Origin: Peteryoungia ipomoeae
GTDB taxonomy: Bacteria; Pseudomonadota; Alphaproteobacteria; Rhizobiales; Rhizobiaceae
Length of the DNA: 64,000 bases
Assembly (NCBI RefSeq): GCF_004912165.1
Contig: NZ_STGV01000005.1
Coordinates: 341,280-405,279 of the forward strand
Direction: 5' to 3'
A model generated the notes under the pieces. It did no database searches. It saw only the letters and a program-made list of their open reading frames with translations, and had not been told where the DNA came from. A program made the translations under genes and the position numbers. How positions within the stretch are numbered: the first letter of the stretch is position 1; each line of letters begins with the position of its first letter. Below are positions 1 to 8,162 of this stretch, one piece after another.

Positions 1-588
1 CCGTCGGCCCGCATCTACTCGACCACCCGCTCCGGCGTCGATCTCGCAAAGGTGCTCGACCAAGGCGCCTTCAATCTCGAGCGCGCGCTGGAAAACGATC
101 CGCACTTCCTCGATCACGATGCGCCTGATCATGTCTGCGGCCCCGATTGCGGCCATGACCATCATCACCACGATCACCACCATCATGACCACGGGCATGA
201 TCATGGGCATGATCATGGGCATGATCATCACGGCCATGGCCATCATGACCACCACCATCACGACCATGCCCCGTCGGCGATCCATGACGTGACAGTGGTT
301 TCCGTCTCCCTGCGCGGCGGCGAGATGAACCCGGACCGCTTCTTCCCCTGGATCCAGAAGGTGACGCAGACGCAAGGTCCCAACATCCTGCGCCTCAAGG
401 GCATCATCGCCTTCAAGGGCGACGAGGAGCGTTACGTCGTGCAGGGCGTGCACATGATCGTCGAAGGCGATCACCAACGCCCGTGGAAGGATGGCGAAAA
501 GCGCGAAAGCCGCCTCGTCTTCATCGGCCGCGACCTTGATCGCGAGAAGCTTGAAGCCAGCTTCAAGGCGTGCGAAGCGACGGCTTGA
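1..588 (+). CDS. CobW/ZNG1-family GTP-dependent metallochaperone, C-terminal part (5' end outside window)
   Basis: The frame is open from base 1, so the gene begins upstream and only about 195 C-terminal codons are seen. The visible part holds a spacer with alternating His/Asp/Gly (roughly bases 150-270, more than 30 histidines) followed by the compact CobW C-terminal domain (visible motifs FFPWIQ, RLKGIIAF, VQGVHM, RLVFIGRDLD). In this family the N-terminal G3E GTPase domain, not visible here, drives delivery of zinc or cobalt to client proteins, and the His-rich linker binds metal. The WD40 gene follows 56 bp downstream in the same direction, a pairing that suggests co-transcription. The metal is inferred to be zinc; a cobalamin (cobW) role is less likely without cob genes nearby. 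Confidence 0.85.
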   Translation, partial: PSARIYSTTRSGVDLAKVLDQGAFNLERALENDPHFLDHDAPDHVCGPDCGHDHHHHDHHHHDHGHDHGHDHGHDHHGHGHHDHHHHDHAPSAIHDVTVVSVSLRGGEMNPDRFFPWIQKVTQTQGPNILRLKGIIAFKGDEERYVVQGVHMIVEGDHQRPWKDGEKRESRLVFIGRDLDREKLEASFKACEATA

Positions 589-644
589 AGCCGTCGATCT
601 TCGCCTTGCCCGACCTGACGACCAACATAGGATGATCCCGACCC

Positions 645-1631
645 ATGCCGACCGTTGCCCCGCTCGACATTGAAGGCCACGTGCTGGCAACCCACTTTCT
701 CGGCGAAACACCCGTCTTCGCGGCGTCAGGTGGCACCATTCACCGCCTGGATGGCGGCGAGAAGGTGACCGATATCGGCGCGGGACTGCTGACCTGTGTC
801 AAGGATCCGGCCAACCAGACGCTGTTGACAGGCGGCGAAGACGGCCGCGTGCTGCGCATTGCCAATGACGGGACGCTGACAGAACTGGCCCATGTCCCGC
901 GCAAGTGGATCAACGTCGTCGCCCCCGGCCCGCAGGGCGCGATTGCCTATGCGCAGGGCAAATCCGCGATCGTACGGCTTGCCGACGGCTCCACCAAGGA
1001 GTTCCACGAGGAGCGTACGGTCGAGGCAATCGACTTCGCGCCGAAAGGTCTGCGCATCGCCGTTGCGCGCTACAACGGTGTGACGCTGCATTGGGTCGCC
1101 ACATCGGGTGCCCCGGTCGATCTGGAATGGAAGGGGGCTCATACCGGCGTCACCTTCTCGCCGGACGGTCGCTTCGTCGTCACCACCATGCAGGAAAGCG
1201 CCCTGCATGGCTGGAAGCTCGATGGCAAGAGCGCGGATGCCCGTCACATGCGCATGACCGGCTATCCGGCCAAGGTCAAATCGCTGTCCTGGTCGCCCAA
1301 GGGCAAGTGGCTGGCCTCATCCGGCGCGCCGGCAGCCATCGTCTGGCCTTTCGCCAGCAAGGACGGCCCGATGGGCAAGGCGCCGCTCGAACTCGGCACG
1401 CGCGCCAACATCCTGGTGACCCAGGTCGCCTTCCATCCGCTGGAAGAGGTGCTCGCCATCGGCTTCATCGACGGCATGATCCTTGCCGTGCGGATCGCCG
1501 ACGGCAAGGAAGCACTGCTGCGCCGCCCCGGCAAGGGCGCGATTACCGGCTTGGCCTGGAGTGCCACGGGCAAGCTCTTGAGCTTCGCTTCGGAGGCTGG
1601 CGACTGCGGGGTCATCGACATCTCCGCGTGA
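645..1631 (+). CDS. WD40 repeat protein
   Basis: A 328-residue protein with repeated beta-propeller blades: recurrent phrases such as GVTFSPDGRFVVT, SLSWSPKGKWLAS and GLAWSATGKLLSF mark blade strands, with typical SPDG/SPKG turns. No signal peptide is visible, so it is probably cytoplasmic. It starts 56 bp after the CobW-type gene and is likely in the same operon, so it may act as a scaffold or partner in metal handling; this is inferred only from position. No catalytic residues are evident. ATG at 645 has only a weak Shine-Dalgarno sequence (AGGATG, about 10 bases upstream) but begins the protein directly. Confidence 0.8.
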   Translation: MPTVAPLDIEGHVLATHFLGETPVFAASGGTIHRLDGGEKVTDIGAGLLTCVKDPANQTLLTGGEDGRVLRIANDGTLTELAHVPRKWINVVAPGPQGAIAYAQGKSAIVRLADGSTKEFHEERTVEAIDFAPKGLRIAVARYNGVTLHWVATSGAPVDLEWKGAHTGVTFSPDGRFVVTTMQESALHGWKLDGKSADARHMRMTGYPAKVKSLSWSPKGKWLASSGAPAAIVWPFASKDGPMGKAPLELGTRANILVTQVAFHPLEEVLAIGFIDGMILAVRIADGKEALLRRPGKGAITGLAWSATGKLLSFASEAGDCGVIDISA

Positions 1632-1917
1632 CAGGGCCTCCCGTAATCGGAAAAGGCAACTCCCTTTCACAACTTTGCAGGGACATCCGACCAAAAATGG
1701 GCTGAGATCTGGCACTTTCAGCCGCTAACGATGTGTCAACCTTAACCGGTCGGCAACGATTTTGGCGTCTGATCGATGCGGCTGACAAAAAACCTCCCAT
1801 AAACCAGCCGGTAGCCCGATTTTTTCTTCACCCGATTTTGTGACCACGGCAGCGCGCCGGGGATAGGCTTGCCTGTGCAAGCATGTCACCGCCCCTTCCC
1901 GTGCGGATGGACACGCC

Positions 1918-3756
1918 ATGAATTTTTCACTCAAACACGCCATCACGGCCGCAGGCCTCGTTCTGACCGCCGGTATTGTGCTTGTCGCCGGCATCGGCGC
2001 CCAGACATTGAAGACCTTGAAGGTCAATGGACCGATCTACCAGGAGATCGTCGACGGCAAGGATCTGATCGCCGATATCCTGCCACCGCCGCTTTACCTG
2101 ATCGAGTCCTACGCGCTCGCCAACGAGACCGCGCTGCATCCGGATACACAGGCGGTAAATCTTCCCAAGATCGAGGTCCTGCGGAAGCTCTATGAAGAGC
2201 GACGTCAGTATTGGAAAACATCCACCCTTCCAGCAACACTGCAGGACAAGCTCTACAATGCGGTTCTGACCAAGGGCGATCGCTTCTGGCAATCCATGGA
2301 GCAAGCGTATCTTCCCGCCATCGCTACCAAGAACACAGTCAGTCTCAATGCCGCACTATCGCTGCTGAAGACGCAATTTCACGACCATGAAACCTCGGTC
2401 AACGAACTCGTCTCGAGCGCCGGAACATATCTTGTGGATCGAGAGGCGTTCGCGGCAGAAGAAAGTGCCAGCCGGGAAGCCATGGCGCTCACACTCGGTC
2501 TGCTGCTGATCGCAACCGCACTCGGCACCGTCTATTTCATCCGCCGTCGCGCGCTCAATCCGCTTGGCGAGATCTCCGGTTATATGACGCAGATGGCGCA
2601 CGGCTCCTATGGGCAAAGCGTGCCGCATTCGCAAAGACAGGACGAGATCGGCGAGATTGCCGCAGCGGTCGAAGTCTTCCGCAAGGCAGGTCTCGACAAT
2701 CAAAGATTGGAAGCCGAAGCCGAGCAGGCACGCGCCCTGATGGACGGGGAACGCAGCCAGCGCGATCGCGACCGTCTGTTGGAGGCCGAAGCCCTGCGCT
2801 TCGTCATCGAAACACTGGGTGCCGGCCTGCAGCGTCTGGCGGACTGCAACATTCGCACGACACTGGATGACGCCTTCGACGCACGCTTCGAGCGGTTGAG
2901 GGCCGATTTCAACCAGTCGCTCGCGACATTCCGGACCACGCTGGAACAGGTCCAGGTTGAAACGGACCGACTGCGGACGAACAGCCAGGAAATGCGCGAG
3001 GCGTCTGCCAATCTGGCCAAACGCACAGAGCAGCAGGCGGCAGCGCTGGAACAGACTTCCGCCGCCCTTGAACAGGTCACCACCACCGTGACCACCTCGG
3101 CAGAGCGGACGCAGGACACGCGCCGCCTCGTGGAAGACGCCAAGCACTCCGCAACCTCCTCCGCAGCCATTGTCGGCGCGGCGGTCACGGCCATGGAACG
3201 CATCGAGCAGGCCTCGTCCGAGATCGGCCAGATCATCGGCGTGATCGATGAGATCGCCTTCCAGACGAATCTTCTGGCGCTCAATGCCGGTGTTGAGGCC
3301 GCTCGCGCTGGCGAGGCCGGCAAAGGCTTCGCCGTCGTTGCGCAAGAGGTTCGCGAACTTGCGCAACGGTCTGCAACAGCAGCCCGCGACATCAAGGGCC
3401 TGATCGAAAAGTCAGGCAACGAAGTCGCCTCGGGCGTCAGGCTGGTCGGGGAGACGGGGGCCGCACTCGAGACGATCGGAGAATTCGTCTCCCGCATCGA
3501 CACCAATGTCGACGCCATCGCGACTGCGGCGAAAGAGCAGGCCCTCGGCCTGAAGGAAATCAGCGGTGCGATTGCCGATATCGACAAGATGACCCAAGGC
3601 AATGCCGCCATGGTGGAGGAAACGACCGCTATCAGCCATGCTCTGGCGACGGGGGCAGCCGATCTTGCGACGGTCGTCGGTCGCTTCCAGCTCACCGATG
3701 GCGGTCACCGCAGGATTGCCGAGCCTACGACAGGAACCCGCCGGTCCGCCGCCTGA
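1918..3756 (+). CDS. Methyl-accepting chemotaxis protein
   Basis: A 612-residue transmembrane chemoreceptor. A first membrane helix lies near residues 8-30, a periplasmic helical sensing domain of about 150 residues follows, and a second membrane helix near 188-210 precedes a HAMP segment. The cytoplasmic hairpin carries the signature that contacts CheA/CheW, with the [20 protein letters not shown] type sequence at about residues 442-461. The C-terminus (ending TRRSAA) lacks the acidic-aromatic pentapeptide that tethers CheR/CheB. The sensed ligand is unknown. No chemotaxis operon is adjacent, so this is an orphan receptor. A convergent terminator separates it from the outer-membrane genes. 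Confidence 0.9.
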   Translation: MNFSLKHAITAAGLVLTAGIVLVAGIGAQTLKTLKVNGPIYQEIVDGKDLIADILPPPLYLIESYALANETALHPDTQAVNLPKIEVLRKLYEERRQYWKTSTLPATLQDKLYNAVLTKGDRFWQSMEQAYLPAIATKNTVSLNAALSLLKTQFHDHETSVNELVSSAGTYLVDREAFAAEESASREAMALTLGLLLIATALGTVYFIRRRALNPLGEISGYMTQMAHGSYGQSVPHSQRQDEIGEIAAAVEVFRKAGLDNQRLEAEAEQARALMDGERSQRDRDRLLEAEALRFVIETLGAGLQRLADCNIRTTLDDAFDARFERLRADFNQSLATFRTTLEQVQVETDRLRTNSQEMREASANLAKRTEQQAAALEQTSAALEQVTTTVTTSAERTQDTRRLVEDAKHSATSSAAIVGAAVTAMERIEQASSEIGQIIGVIDEIAFQTNLLALNAGVEAARAGEAGKGFAVVAQEVRELAQRSATAARDIKGLIEKSGNEVASGVRLVGETGAALETIGEFVSRIDTNVDAIATAAKEQALGLKEISGAIADIDKMTQGNAAMVEETTAISHALATGAADLATVVGRFQLTDGGHRRIAEPTTGTRRSAA

Positions 3757-3774
3757 GCTTTCTGAACGAAGAAA

Positions 3775-3804
3775 CGCCCGGCTCGCCTTGCGGCGGGCCG
3801 GGCG
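3775..3804. terminator. Bidirectional hairpin between MCP and omp gene
   Basis: GC-rich inverted repeat (CGCCCGGC pairs with GCCGGGCG, inner CGCC with GGCG, short TTGC loop). It sits between two convergent genes; on the minus strand the stem is followed by TTTC. Confidence 0.6.
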
Positions 3805-3829
3805 CCCTGGAGGTCTAGACGTTCTAGAC

Positions 3830-4462
3830 TTAGAACTTCACGCCGAGGCCGACATTGACCACGTGCTGGTCGAACTTGACGTCAACGCCGTCGAGGTTGC
3901 CGCTGCCGAAGTCGTTGTAGCGGTATTCAACGCGGGTGAACATGCGGTCGGTGAGGGCGTAGTCGACGCCAGCGCCAACGGTCCAGCCGTGCAGCGTGTC
4001 GTCAGCGCTGAAGCTGCCTACGTTGGCTTCGATGTTGGTGCCCGTGTAACCGGCAGCTGCGAAGAACAGGGCGCGATCCATGGCGTAACCGGCGCGAGCG
4101 CGTGCCGACCAGTTCAGGCCGCTCTTGCCTTCGAGCGCCGTACCGAGAACGTTTTCTTCGTTCCAGTCGTAGTTTACGTCGCCTTCGAGACCGACGACGA
4201 AGCCGCCAGACATCTGCCAGTTATAGCCGGCAAAGCCACCGAAACGTGCGCCGTCGAAGCTTTCTTCGATAACGCCTTCAACCTCGCCATTGCCGAAGCC
4301 GTAGCCGCCATTCGCACCGAGGTAACCACCGGCCCACGAGAATGCAGCAGGTTCAGCAGCCACCGGCGGCTCAGCCGGGGCTTCGTAGATGGCGTCTGCG
4401 GCAAGCGCTGCAGTCGAGATCGACAGGGAAGCGACGGTAGCGAGAAGGATGGACTTGATCAT
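3830..4462 (-). CDS. Outer-membrane beta-barrel protein, Omp25/RopB-like (copy 1)
   Basis: A 210-residue precursor: a signal peptide (MIKSILLATVASLSISTAALA, cleavage after ALA) and an 8-stranded beta-barrel with FSWAGGYLGANGGYG near the start, GYNWQ and GLEGDVNYDW in the middle, and a C-terminus VNVGLGVKF ending in Phe, as expected for BAM-dependent outer-membrane proteins. It belongs to the family of Brucella Omp25/Omp31 and Rhizobium RopB. Two clear paralogues follow in tandem (4608 and 5591), each with its own terminator, so they are separate transcripts rather than one operon. The start at 4462 is supported by the signal peptide. Confidence 0.88.
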   Translation of the reverse strand: MIKSILLATVASLSISTAALAADAIYEAPAEPPVAAEPAAFSWAGGYLGANGGYGFGNGEVEGVIEESFDGARFGGFAGYNWQMSGGFVVGLEGDVNYDWNEENVLGTALEGKSGLNWSARARAGYAMDRALFFAAAGYTGTNIEANVGSFSADDTLHGWTVGAGVDYALTDRMFTRVEYRYNDFGSGNLDGVDVKFDQHVVNVGLGVKF

Positions 4463-4550
4463 GATGCGTACTCCAATGTTGTATGGAGCGTTTCTTAACT
4501 GCCGGCCTCGTTTGTGTCTGTAACTATTATATCACATAATCACAAAAGCA

Positions 4551-4586
4551 GAACGCCCAGTCATCGGCGTGGATGACTGGGCGTTC
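4551..4586 (-). terminator. Rho-independent terminator of omp copy 2
   Basis: Perfect 15-bp stem GAACGCCCAGTCATC / GATGACTGGGCGTTC with a 6-base loop, then TGCTTTTGTG on the minus strand, directly after the stop of the 4608-5237 gene. Confidence 0.85.
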
Positions 4587-4607
4587 GACAAACGGAAAGC
4601 TCGGCGA

Positions 4608-5237
4608 TCAGAACTTCACGCCGAAGCCAACATTGACCACATGCTGGTTGAAGTCGACGTCGGCACCGGCGACCTTGGTGCTGCCGAAGTCGTTGTAGCG
4701 GTACTCAAGGCGGGTGAAAATGCGATCGGTCACAGCGAAGTCGACACCACCGCCGACAGTCCAGCCAATTGCAGTCCCCTCATCGCTGAAGCAAGGGTCG
4801 AATGCCTTGAACTCCGTTGCAGCAACACCACCTGCAGCAAAAATCAGGGCGCGATCGAAAGCATAGCCCGCACGGATCCGGCCGGAACCGTTCAGACCAC
4901 CTTCGACATTGACGCCGGCCAGTTTGCCGTCGTTCCAGTCATAGTTCAGGTCGCCTTCGAGACCGACGACGAACCCATTCGAGAACTGCCAGTTATAACC
5001 TGCAAAGCCGCCGAGCCGCGCGCCATCAACGCTTGCGGACCCAAAGCGGTCAATCGAGGCATCGCCGAAGCCGTAACCCGTGTGGGCACCGGCATAGCCA
5101 CCGGCCCAGGAAAAACCAGGTGTCTCTTCAACCGGCGCCAGCGGCGCTTCCGGGGCTGCAAAATCGGCATCTGCAGCGAGTGTGGTGGTGGAAATCGCGA
5201 TGGCTGCAATGGAAGCCAGAAGAACAGTCTTGATCAT
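4608..5237 (-). CDS. Outer-membrane beta-barrel protein, Omp25/RopB-like (copy 2)
   Basis: A 209-residue paralogue of its neighbours with signal peptide MIKTVLLASIAAIAISTTTLA, FSWAGGYAGAHTGYGFGD, GYNWQFSNGF, GLEGDLNYDW and the terminal VNVGFGVKF. The start at 5237 was chosen because the signal peptide begins there; an in-frame start 45 bp upstream would add a charged extension in front of it. It differs from copies 1 and 3 in the mid-barrel loops and has a Cys-containing segment (AFDPCFSDEG) that the others lack, so it is the most diverged of the three. Proteins of this family stabilise the rhizobial envelope; a specific role cannot be read from the sequence. Confidence 0.86.
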   Translation of the reverse strand: MIKTVLLASIAAIAISTTTLAADADFAAPEAPLAPVEETPGFSWAGGYAGAHTGYGFGDASIDRFGSASVDGARLGGFAGYNWQFSNGFVVGLEGDLNYDWNDGKLAGVNVEGGLNGSGRIRAGYAFDRALIFAAGGVAATEFKAFDPCFSDEGTAIGWTVGGGVDFAVTDRIFTRLEYRYNDFGSTKVAGADVDFNQHVVNVGFGVKF

Positions 5238-5530
5238 GTTAAAAGCTCCTAGATGGGGTTTTCCGGTCTTTCTTCTCTCCATTGCCGCTCACCCTTATCG
5301 GGGTGTTCGCAGCAAAGAAGGAGAAGCCGGGTTTCCCCCCTGCCGAGCACGAAAACTGTGCATCGGCCCCTCTCCAAGACGGGCTCTAGAAGGCAATTGG
5401 TGCTGTGCTAAGGCCGGAAAAAGGCATTTTAGTCGAAGCAGGCCACAATACTTTTGGCCGAAGTTGTCGCCAAGCAACAGATTGGCGTTCGACCTGTGAC
5501 CCACAGCACAAATACTTGAATTTATCTAAT
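5238..5530. other. Intergenic region between omp copies 2 and 3
   Basis: About 290 bp without a credible gene. It must hold the promoter of the 4608-5237 gene. Short open frames here are shadows with no family features. I see no clear operator. Confidence 0.5.
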
Positions 5531-5533
5531 AAA

Positions 5534-5566
5534 ACGCCCGGCCATTCGGTTGGAATGGCCGGGCGT
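5534..5566 (-). terminator. Rho-independent terminator of omp copy 3
   Basis: Perfect 14-bp stem ACGCCCGGCCATTC / GAATGGCCGGGCGT with GGTTG loop; on the minus strand it is followed by TTTATTAG. It lies just past the stop of the 5591-6211 gene. Confidence 0.85.
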
Positions 5567-5590
5567 CCGGAGGTCAAAAAAAAATCTGGC

Positions 5591-6211
5591 TTAGAACTTC
5601 ACACCAAGACCGACATTGACGACGTGCTGGTCGAACTTGACGTCGTTGCCACCAACATCGCCCGTGCCGAAGTCGTTGTAGCGATACTCGACGCGGGTGA
5701 ACATGCGGTCGGTCAACGCGTAGTCTACGCCACCACCGACGGTCCAGCCGTGCATCGTATCATCACCGACGCCGTCGGCTTCGATCTGGGTGCCCGTGTA
5801 ACCACCGGCTGCGAAGAGCAGCGCGCGGTCCATGGCGTAGCCGACGCGGGCGCGGGCCGAGCCGCTGAAACCGGTCTTCACGTCTGCACCAGCAAGGTTT
5901 TCTTCATTCCAGTCGTAGTTCAGGTCGCCTTCGAGACCGACCAGGAAGCCGCTCGACATCTGCCAGTTATAACCGGCAAAGCCGCCGAAGCGGGCACCGT
6001 CAAAGCTTTCAGTGCCGGTACCGACGAGTTCGCCGTCACCCCAGCCGTAGCCGGTGTGAATACCAGCATAGCCGCCGGCCCAGGTGAAGGCAGGCGCCGT
6101 CTCGACGGCAACCGGCGGCTCGGCAGGCGCCTCGTAGATGGCGTCAGCGGCGAATGCCGTGGTCGATACCGCAAGCATTGCGGCCGAACCGAGAAGGATG
6201 CTCTTAATCAT
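5591..6211 (-). CDS. Outer-membrane beta-barrel protein, Omp25/RopB-like (copy 3)
   Basis: A 206-residue precursor with signal peptide MIKSILLGSAAMLAVSTTAFA, then AAPFTWAGGYAGIHTGYGWGD-like first strands, GYNWQMSSGFLVGLEGD and the terminal VNVGLGVKF. It is closest to copy 1: the leader stretch DAIYEAPAEPPVA and the YALTDRMFTRVEYRYNDFG segment are shared. The start at 6211 is where the signal peptide begins; a longer in-frame reading to 6283 is rejected. As with the other copies the surface loops are short, so a pore or adhesin role is not evident from the sequence. Confidence 0.87.
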   Translation of the reverse strand: MIKSILLGSAAMLAVSTTAFAADAIYEAPAEPPVAVETAPAFTWAGGYAGIHTGYGWGDGELVGTGTESFDGARFGGFAGYNWQMSSGFLVGLEGDLNYDWNEENLAGADVKTGFSGSARARVGYAMDRALLFAAGGYTGTQIEADGVGDDTMHGWTVGGGVDYALTDRMFTRVEYRYNDFGTGDVGGNDVKFDQHVVNVGLGVKF

Positions 6212-6451
6212 GTGTTTCACTCCTGTGTTACAAGATCGGTTGTAACGCCATTCAGGTTTCTGCGTGTGATCATCACATTGCACAGCAACTGGAATTAAGC
6301 CGGCGTCCCGTTCCCGCCCGAGCGTTTGTTTCGCGCCGGAACTCGATCCCAGAAGGGTGTAGAGAAAGAATGGTTCCCTGATATGGCCGAAAAAAGGTCA
6401 TTGCTATGGAACCTGCCTAGAAGCTTTTGCCCACCGTTGCCAAATAGCAAC

Positions 6452-6482
6452 AAAAAAGGCGGCCACTGCAACCGGCCGCCTT
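6452..6482 (-). terminator. Rho-independent terminator of ompW-like gene
   Basis: Stem AAGGCGGCC / GGCCGCCTT with a 9-base loop, followed on the minus strand by a run of six T (A-run at 6452-6457). Confidence 0.85.
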
Positions 6483-6508
6483 CTGTTTAATTCTCTTTAA
6501 TCAGATAG

Positions 6509-7207
6509 TTAGAAGCGATATGTGACGCCTGCACCGATCAACCAGGGATCAAGCTTGGCTTTGCCGGAATAATCCGTGCCAACAATTGTGGCGTCGAAGT
6601 CGGCCTTGAGGAAGAGTTTCTTCACGTCGAAGTTCAGACCCCAATGATCGTTGATCATGTAGTCCGTACCGACTTGCAGGGCTGCACCAAAGGTGTTCTT
6701 CACGTCGAGATCGCTCGCCGCAGCCCCCTTCTGGCTATAGAACATGGTGTAGTTGATGCCGGCGCCGACATAGGGCTTGAAGGCACCGAAGTCGGTGAAG
6801 TGATACTGCAACGTCAGGGTCGGCGGCAGCACCCAGGTTTTGCCGAGCTTGCCGAGACCCGCGATATCCCCCTCGCCGTAAACATTTGCATAGGTGGTGC
6901 CGAGGATGAGTTCGGCCGCGATGTTGTCGGTGAAGTAATAGCTGATATCCAGCTCGGGAATGACGCTGTCGCTATAGGAGAGGTCAGCGCCGCCGATCTG
7001 GTCGACCGACCCCTTGTCATTGGTGATGACGCCGAGACCCCGCACGCGCACCTGCCACGGGCTGAGCGCCGCGACATCCTCAACGGCCACGGGCGCGGGC
7101 TCCTGCGCCGCCGGCAGATCCGCGGCCATCGCCGCCGCCGACGACAAGAGCAGAAGGGTCGCTGTGGCGACAAGGCTGCGGGTTGAGATGGTCCGGACGC
7201 GGGTCAT
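6509..7207 (-). CDS. OmpW family outer-membrane protein
   Basis: A 232-residue precursor: N-terminal signal sequence (RSLVATATLLLLSSAAAMA) and OmpW features including WQVRVRGLGV, SVIPELDISYYFTDNIAAELI, TWVLPPTLTLQYHF, FKPYVGAGINYT and the C-terminal DPWLIGAGVTYRF. OmpW proteins are 8-stranded barrels thought to pass small hydrophobic molecules through the outer membrane. ATG at 7207 has AGGAGAGACC just upstream and is preferred over the in-frame start at 7237. An FNR/FixK-like box lies 70 bp upstream (7277-7290), in line with known oxygen control of ompW in enteric bacteria. Confidence 0.88.
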   Translation of the reverse strand: MTRVRTISTRSLVATATLLLLSSAAAMAADLPAAQEPAPVAVEDVAALSPWQVRVRGLGVITNDKGSVDQIGGADLSYSDSVIPELDISYYFTDNIAAELILGTTYANVYGEGDIAGLGKLGKTWVLPPTLTLQYHFTDFGAFKPYVGAGINYTMFYSQKGAAASDLDVKNTFGAALQVGTDYMINDHWGLNFDVKKLFLKADFDATIVGTDYSGKAKLDPWLIGAGVTYRF

Positions 7208-7276
7208 TGGTCTCTCCTTGTAATGACATAGTGGCATCAGCCGGAGACAGCTAGCAGGCGGACGGACCTTGGGCGG

Positions 7277-7290
7277 TTGAGCTAAATCAA
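7277..7290. promoter_or_regulatory. FNR/FixK-like box upstream of ompW
   Basis: TTGAG-CTAA-ATCAA matches the TTGAT-N4-ATCAA consensus with one mismatch. It lies in the 289-bp gap before the gene. Confidence 0.5.
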
Positions 7291-7436
7291 TATGTTAGAA
7301 GTCAGTTATGAGAAATAATGATCATCATTGTGATTGTTGCACATCTGCCATAGCCAGACTTGACGATTGAAAATCGCAGAGCGGATCCTGGTGGCGATCA
7401 TCCCGCGACAGGCCTTGTGTGATCATGGCTCAAGCA

Positions 7437-7471
7437 AAAGGCCCGGCGCGACGAATCGCGACCGGGCCTTT
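7437..7471 (-). terminator. Terminator after the GNAT gene
   Basis: Stem AAAGGCCCGG / CCGGGCCTTT with a 15-base loop that may itself pair; the minus strand continues TTTTGCTTG. It lies 26 bp past the stop of the acetyltransferase gene. Confidence 0.75.
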
Positions 7472-7496
7472 GCAAGGCACGCCTTCCGGGAGGCTG

Positions 7497-8093
7497 TCAG
7501 GCCGCGCGACGGAAATCCGTCGGCTGCGACAGCCGTCGACCGGAGGCGACCATCATGCCGGCGGCACCTTGAAGCCAGCCTGGCACGAGTTCGAGTGCAA
7601 GGAAGCGCTCACGGGCGAAAGGCCCCGGCATCACGAGGTGCTGCGTCTTCTCCGCAAAGAAGCCGAAGCGCTCGTAATAGGCGGCATCGCCAACCAGCAG
7701 CACCGCGCCATGCCCACGCTTGCGGGCTTCGGTGATCGCAGCCCGCATCAGTGCCGAGCCGATGCCCTTGCCCTCATGGGCGGCATCCACCGCAAGCGGC
7801 CCCAAAAGCAGCGCATCCACTGCCCTGCCCTCGGCATTCACGCCAGCTTCAACGTTCCAAAGCCGCACCGTGCCGATGACATGGCCGTCGCGGTCCCGCG
7901 CCACAAGCGCCAGCCCTTCAGCCGGAATGCGGTTGCGGCGGATCTTCTCCGACGACTTCTTGCGGCGATCCCGGCCCATGGAGCGGTCGAGCAGCGCTTC
8001 GCGCGCCACGACGTCAGCAGGCGTTTCATGATCGATGACAAAGGCAGGCGTCGCCTGAAAAAGCGCACGCATGCCATCCAGAACAGCGGCCAT
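7497..8093 (-). CDS. GNAT family N-acetyltransferase
   Basis: A 198-residue protein with the acetyl-CoA binding core: VARDRDGHVIGTVRLW (strands 2-3), LLLGPLAVDAAHEGKGIGSALMRAAI (motif A with the Q/RxxGxG/A-type loop EGKGIG) and GAVLLVGDAAYYERFGF (motif B). The tail is a predicted substrate-binding segment. The start at 8093 has GGGAGG a few bases upstream; the longer open frame begins with a TTG at 8111 without a better site. It lies 69 bp downstream of the ornithine decarboxylase gene, so it might acetylate a polyamine or related amine, but that is inferred from position only. Confidence 0.85.
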   Translation of the reverse strand: MAAVLDGMRALFQATPAFVIDHETPADVVAREALLDRSMGRDRRKKSSEKIRRNRIPAEGLALVARDRDGHVIGTVRLWNVEAGVNAEGRAVDALLLGPLAVDAAHEGKGIGSALMRAAITEARKRGHGAVLLVGDAAYYERFGFFAEKTQHLVMPGPFARERFLALELVPGWLQGAAGMMVASGRRLSQPTDFRRAA

Positions 8094-8134
8094 TCTGGCC
8101 TCCCATCCCAAGCAGTGACGATGATTGTGAAGGT

Positions 8135-8156
8135 CCGTGCCGGTTTGCCGGCACGG
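8135..8156 (-). other. Hairpin between ornithine decarboxylase and GNAT genes
   Basis: Nine-base stem CCGTGCCGG / CCGGCACGG with loop TTTG, without a T-run on the minus strand; perhaps a weak terminator or an mRNA-stabilising hairpin in a two-gene transcript. Confidence 0.5.
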
Positions 8157-8162
8157 GAGACG

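Noticed and set aside
2356..3695. Long antisense frames over the first chemoreceptor
   Set aside because: They mirror a high-GC coding strand, have no signal peptide, domain or ribosome site, and one of them differs only in frame from the MCP.
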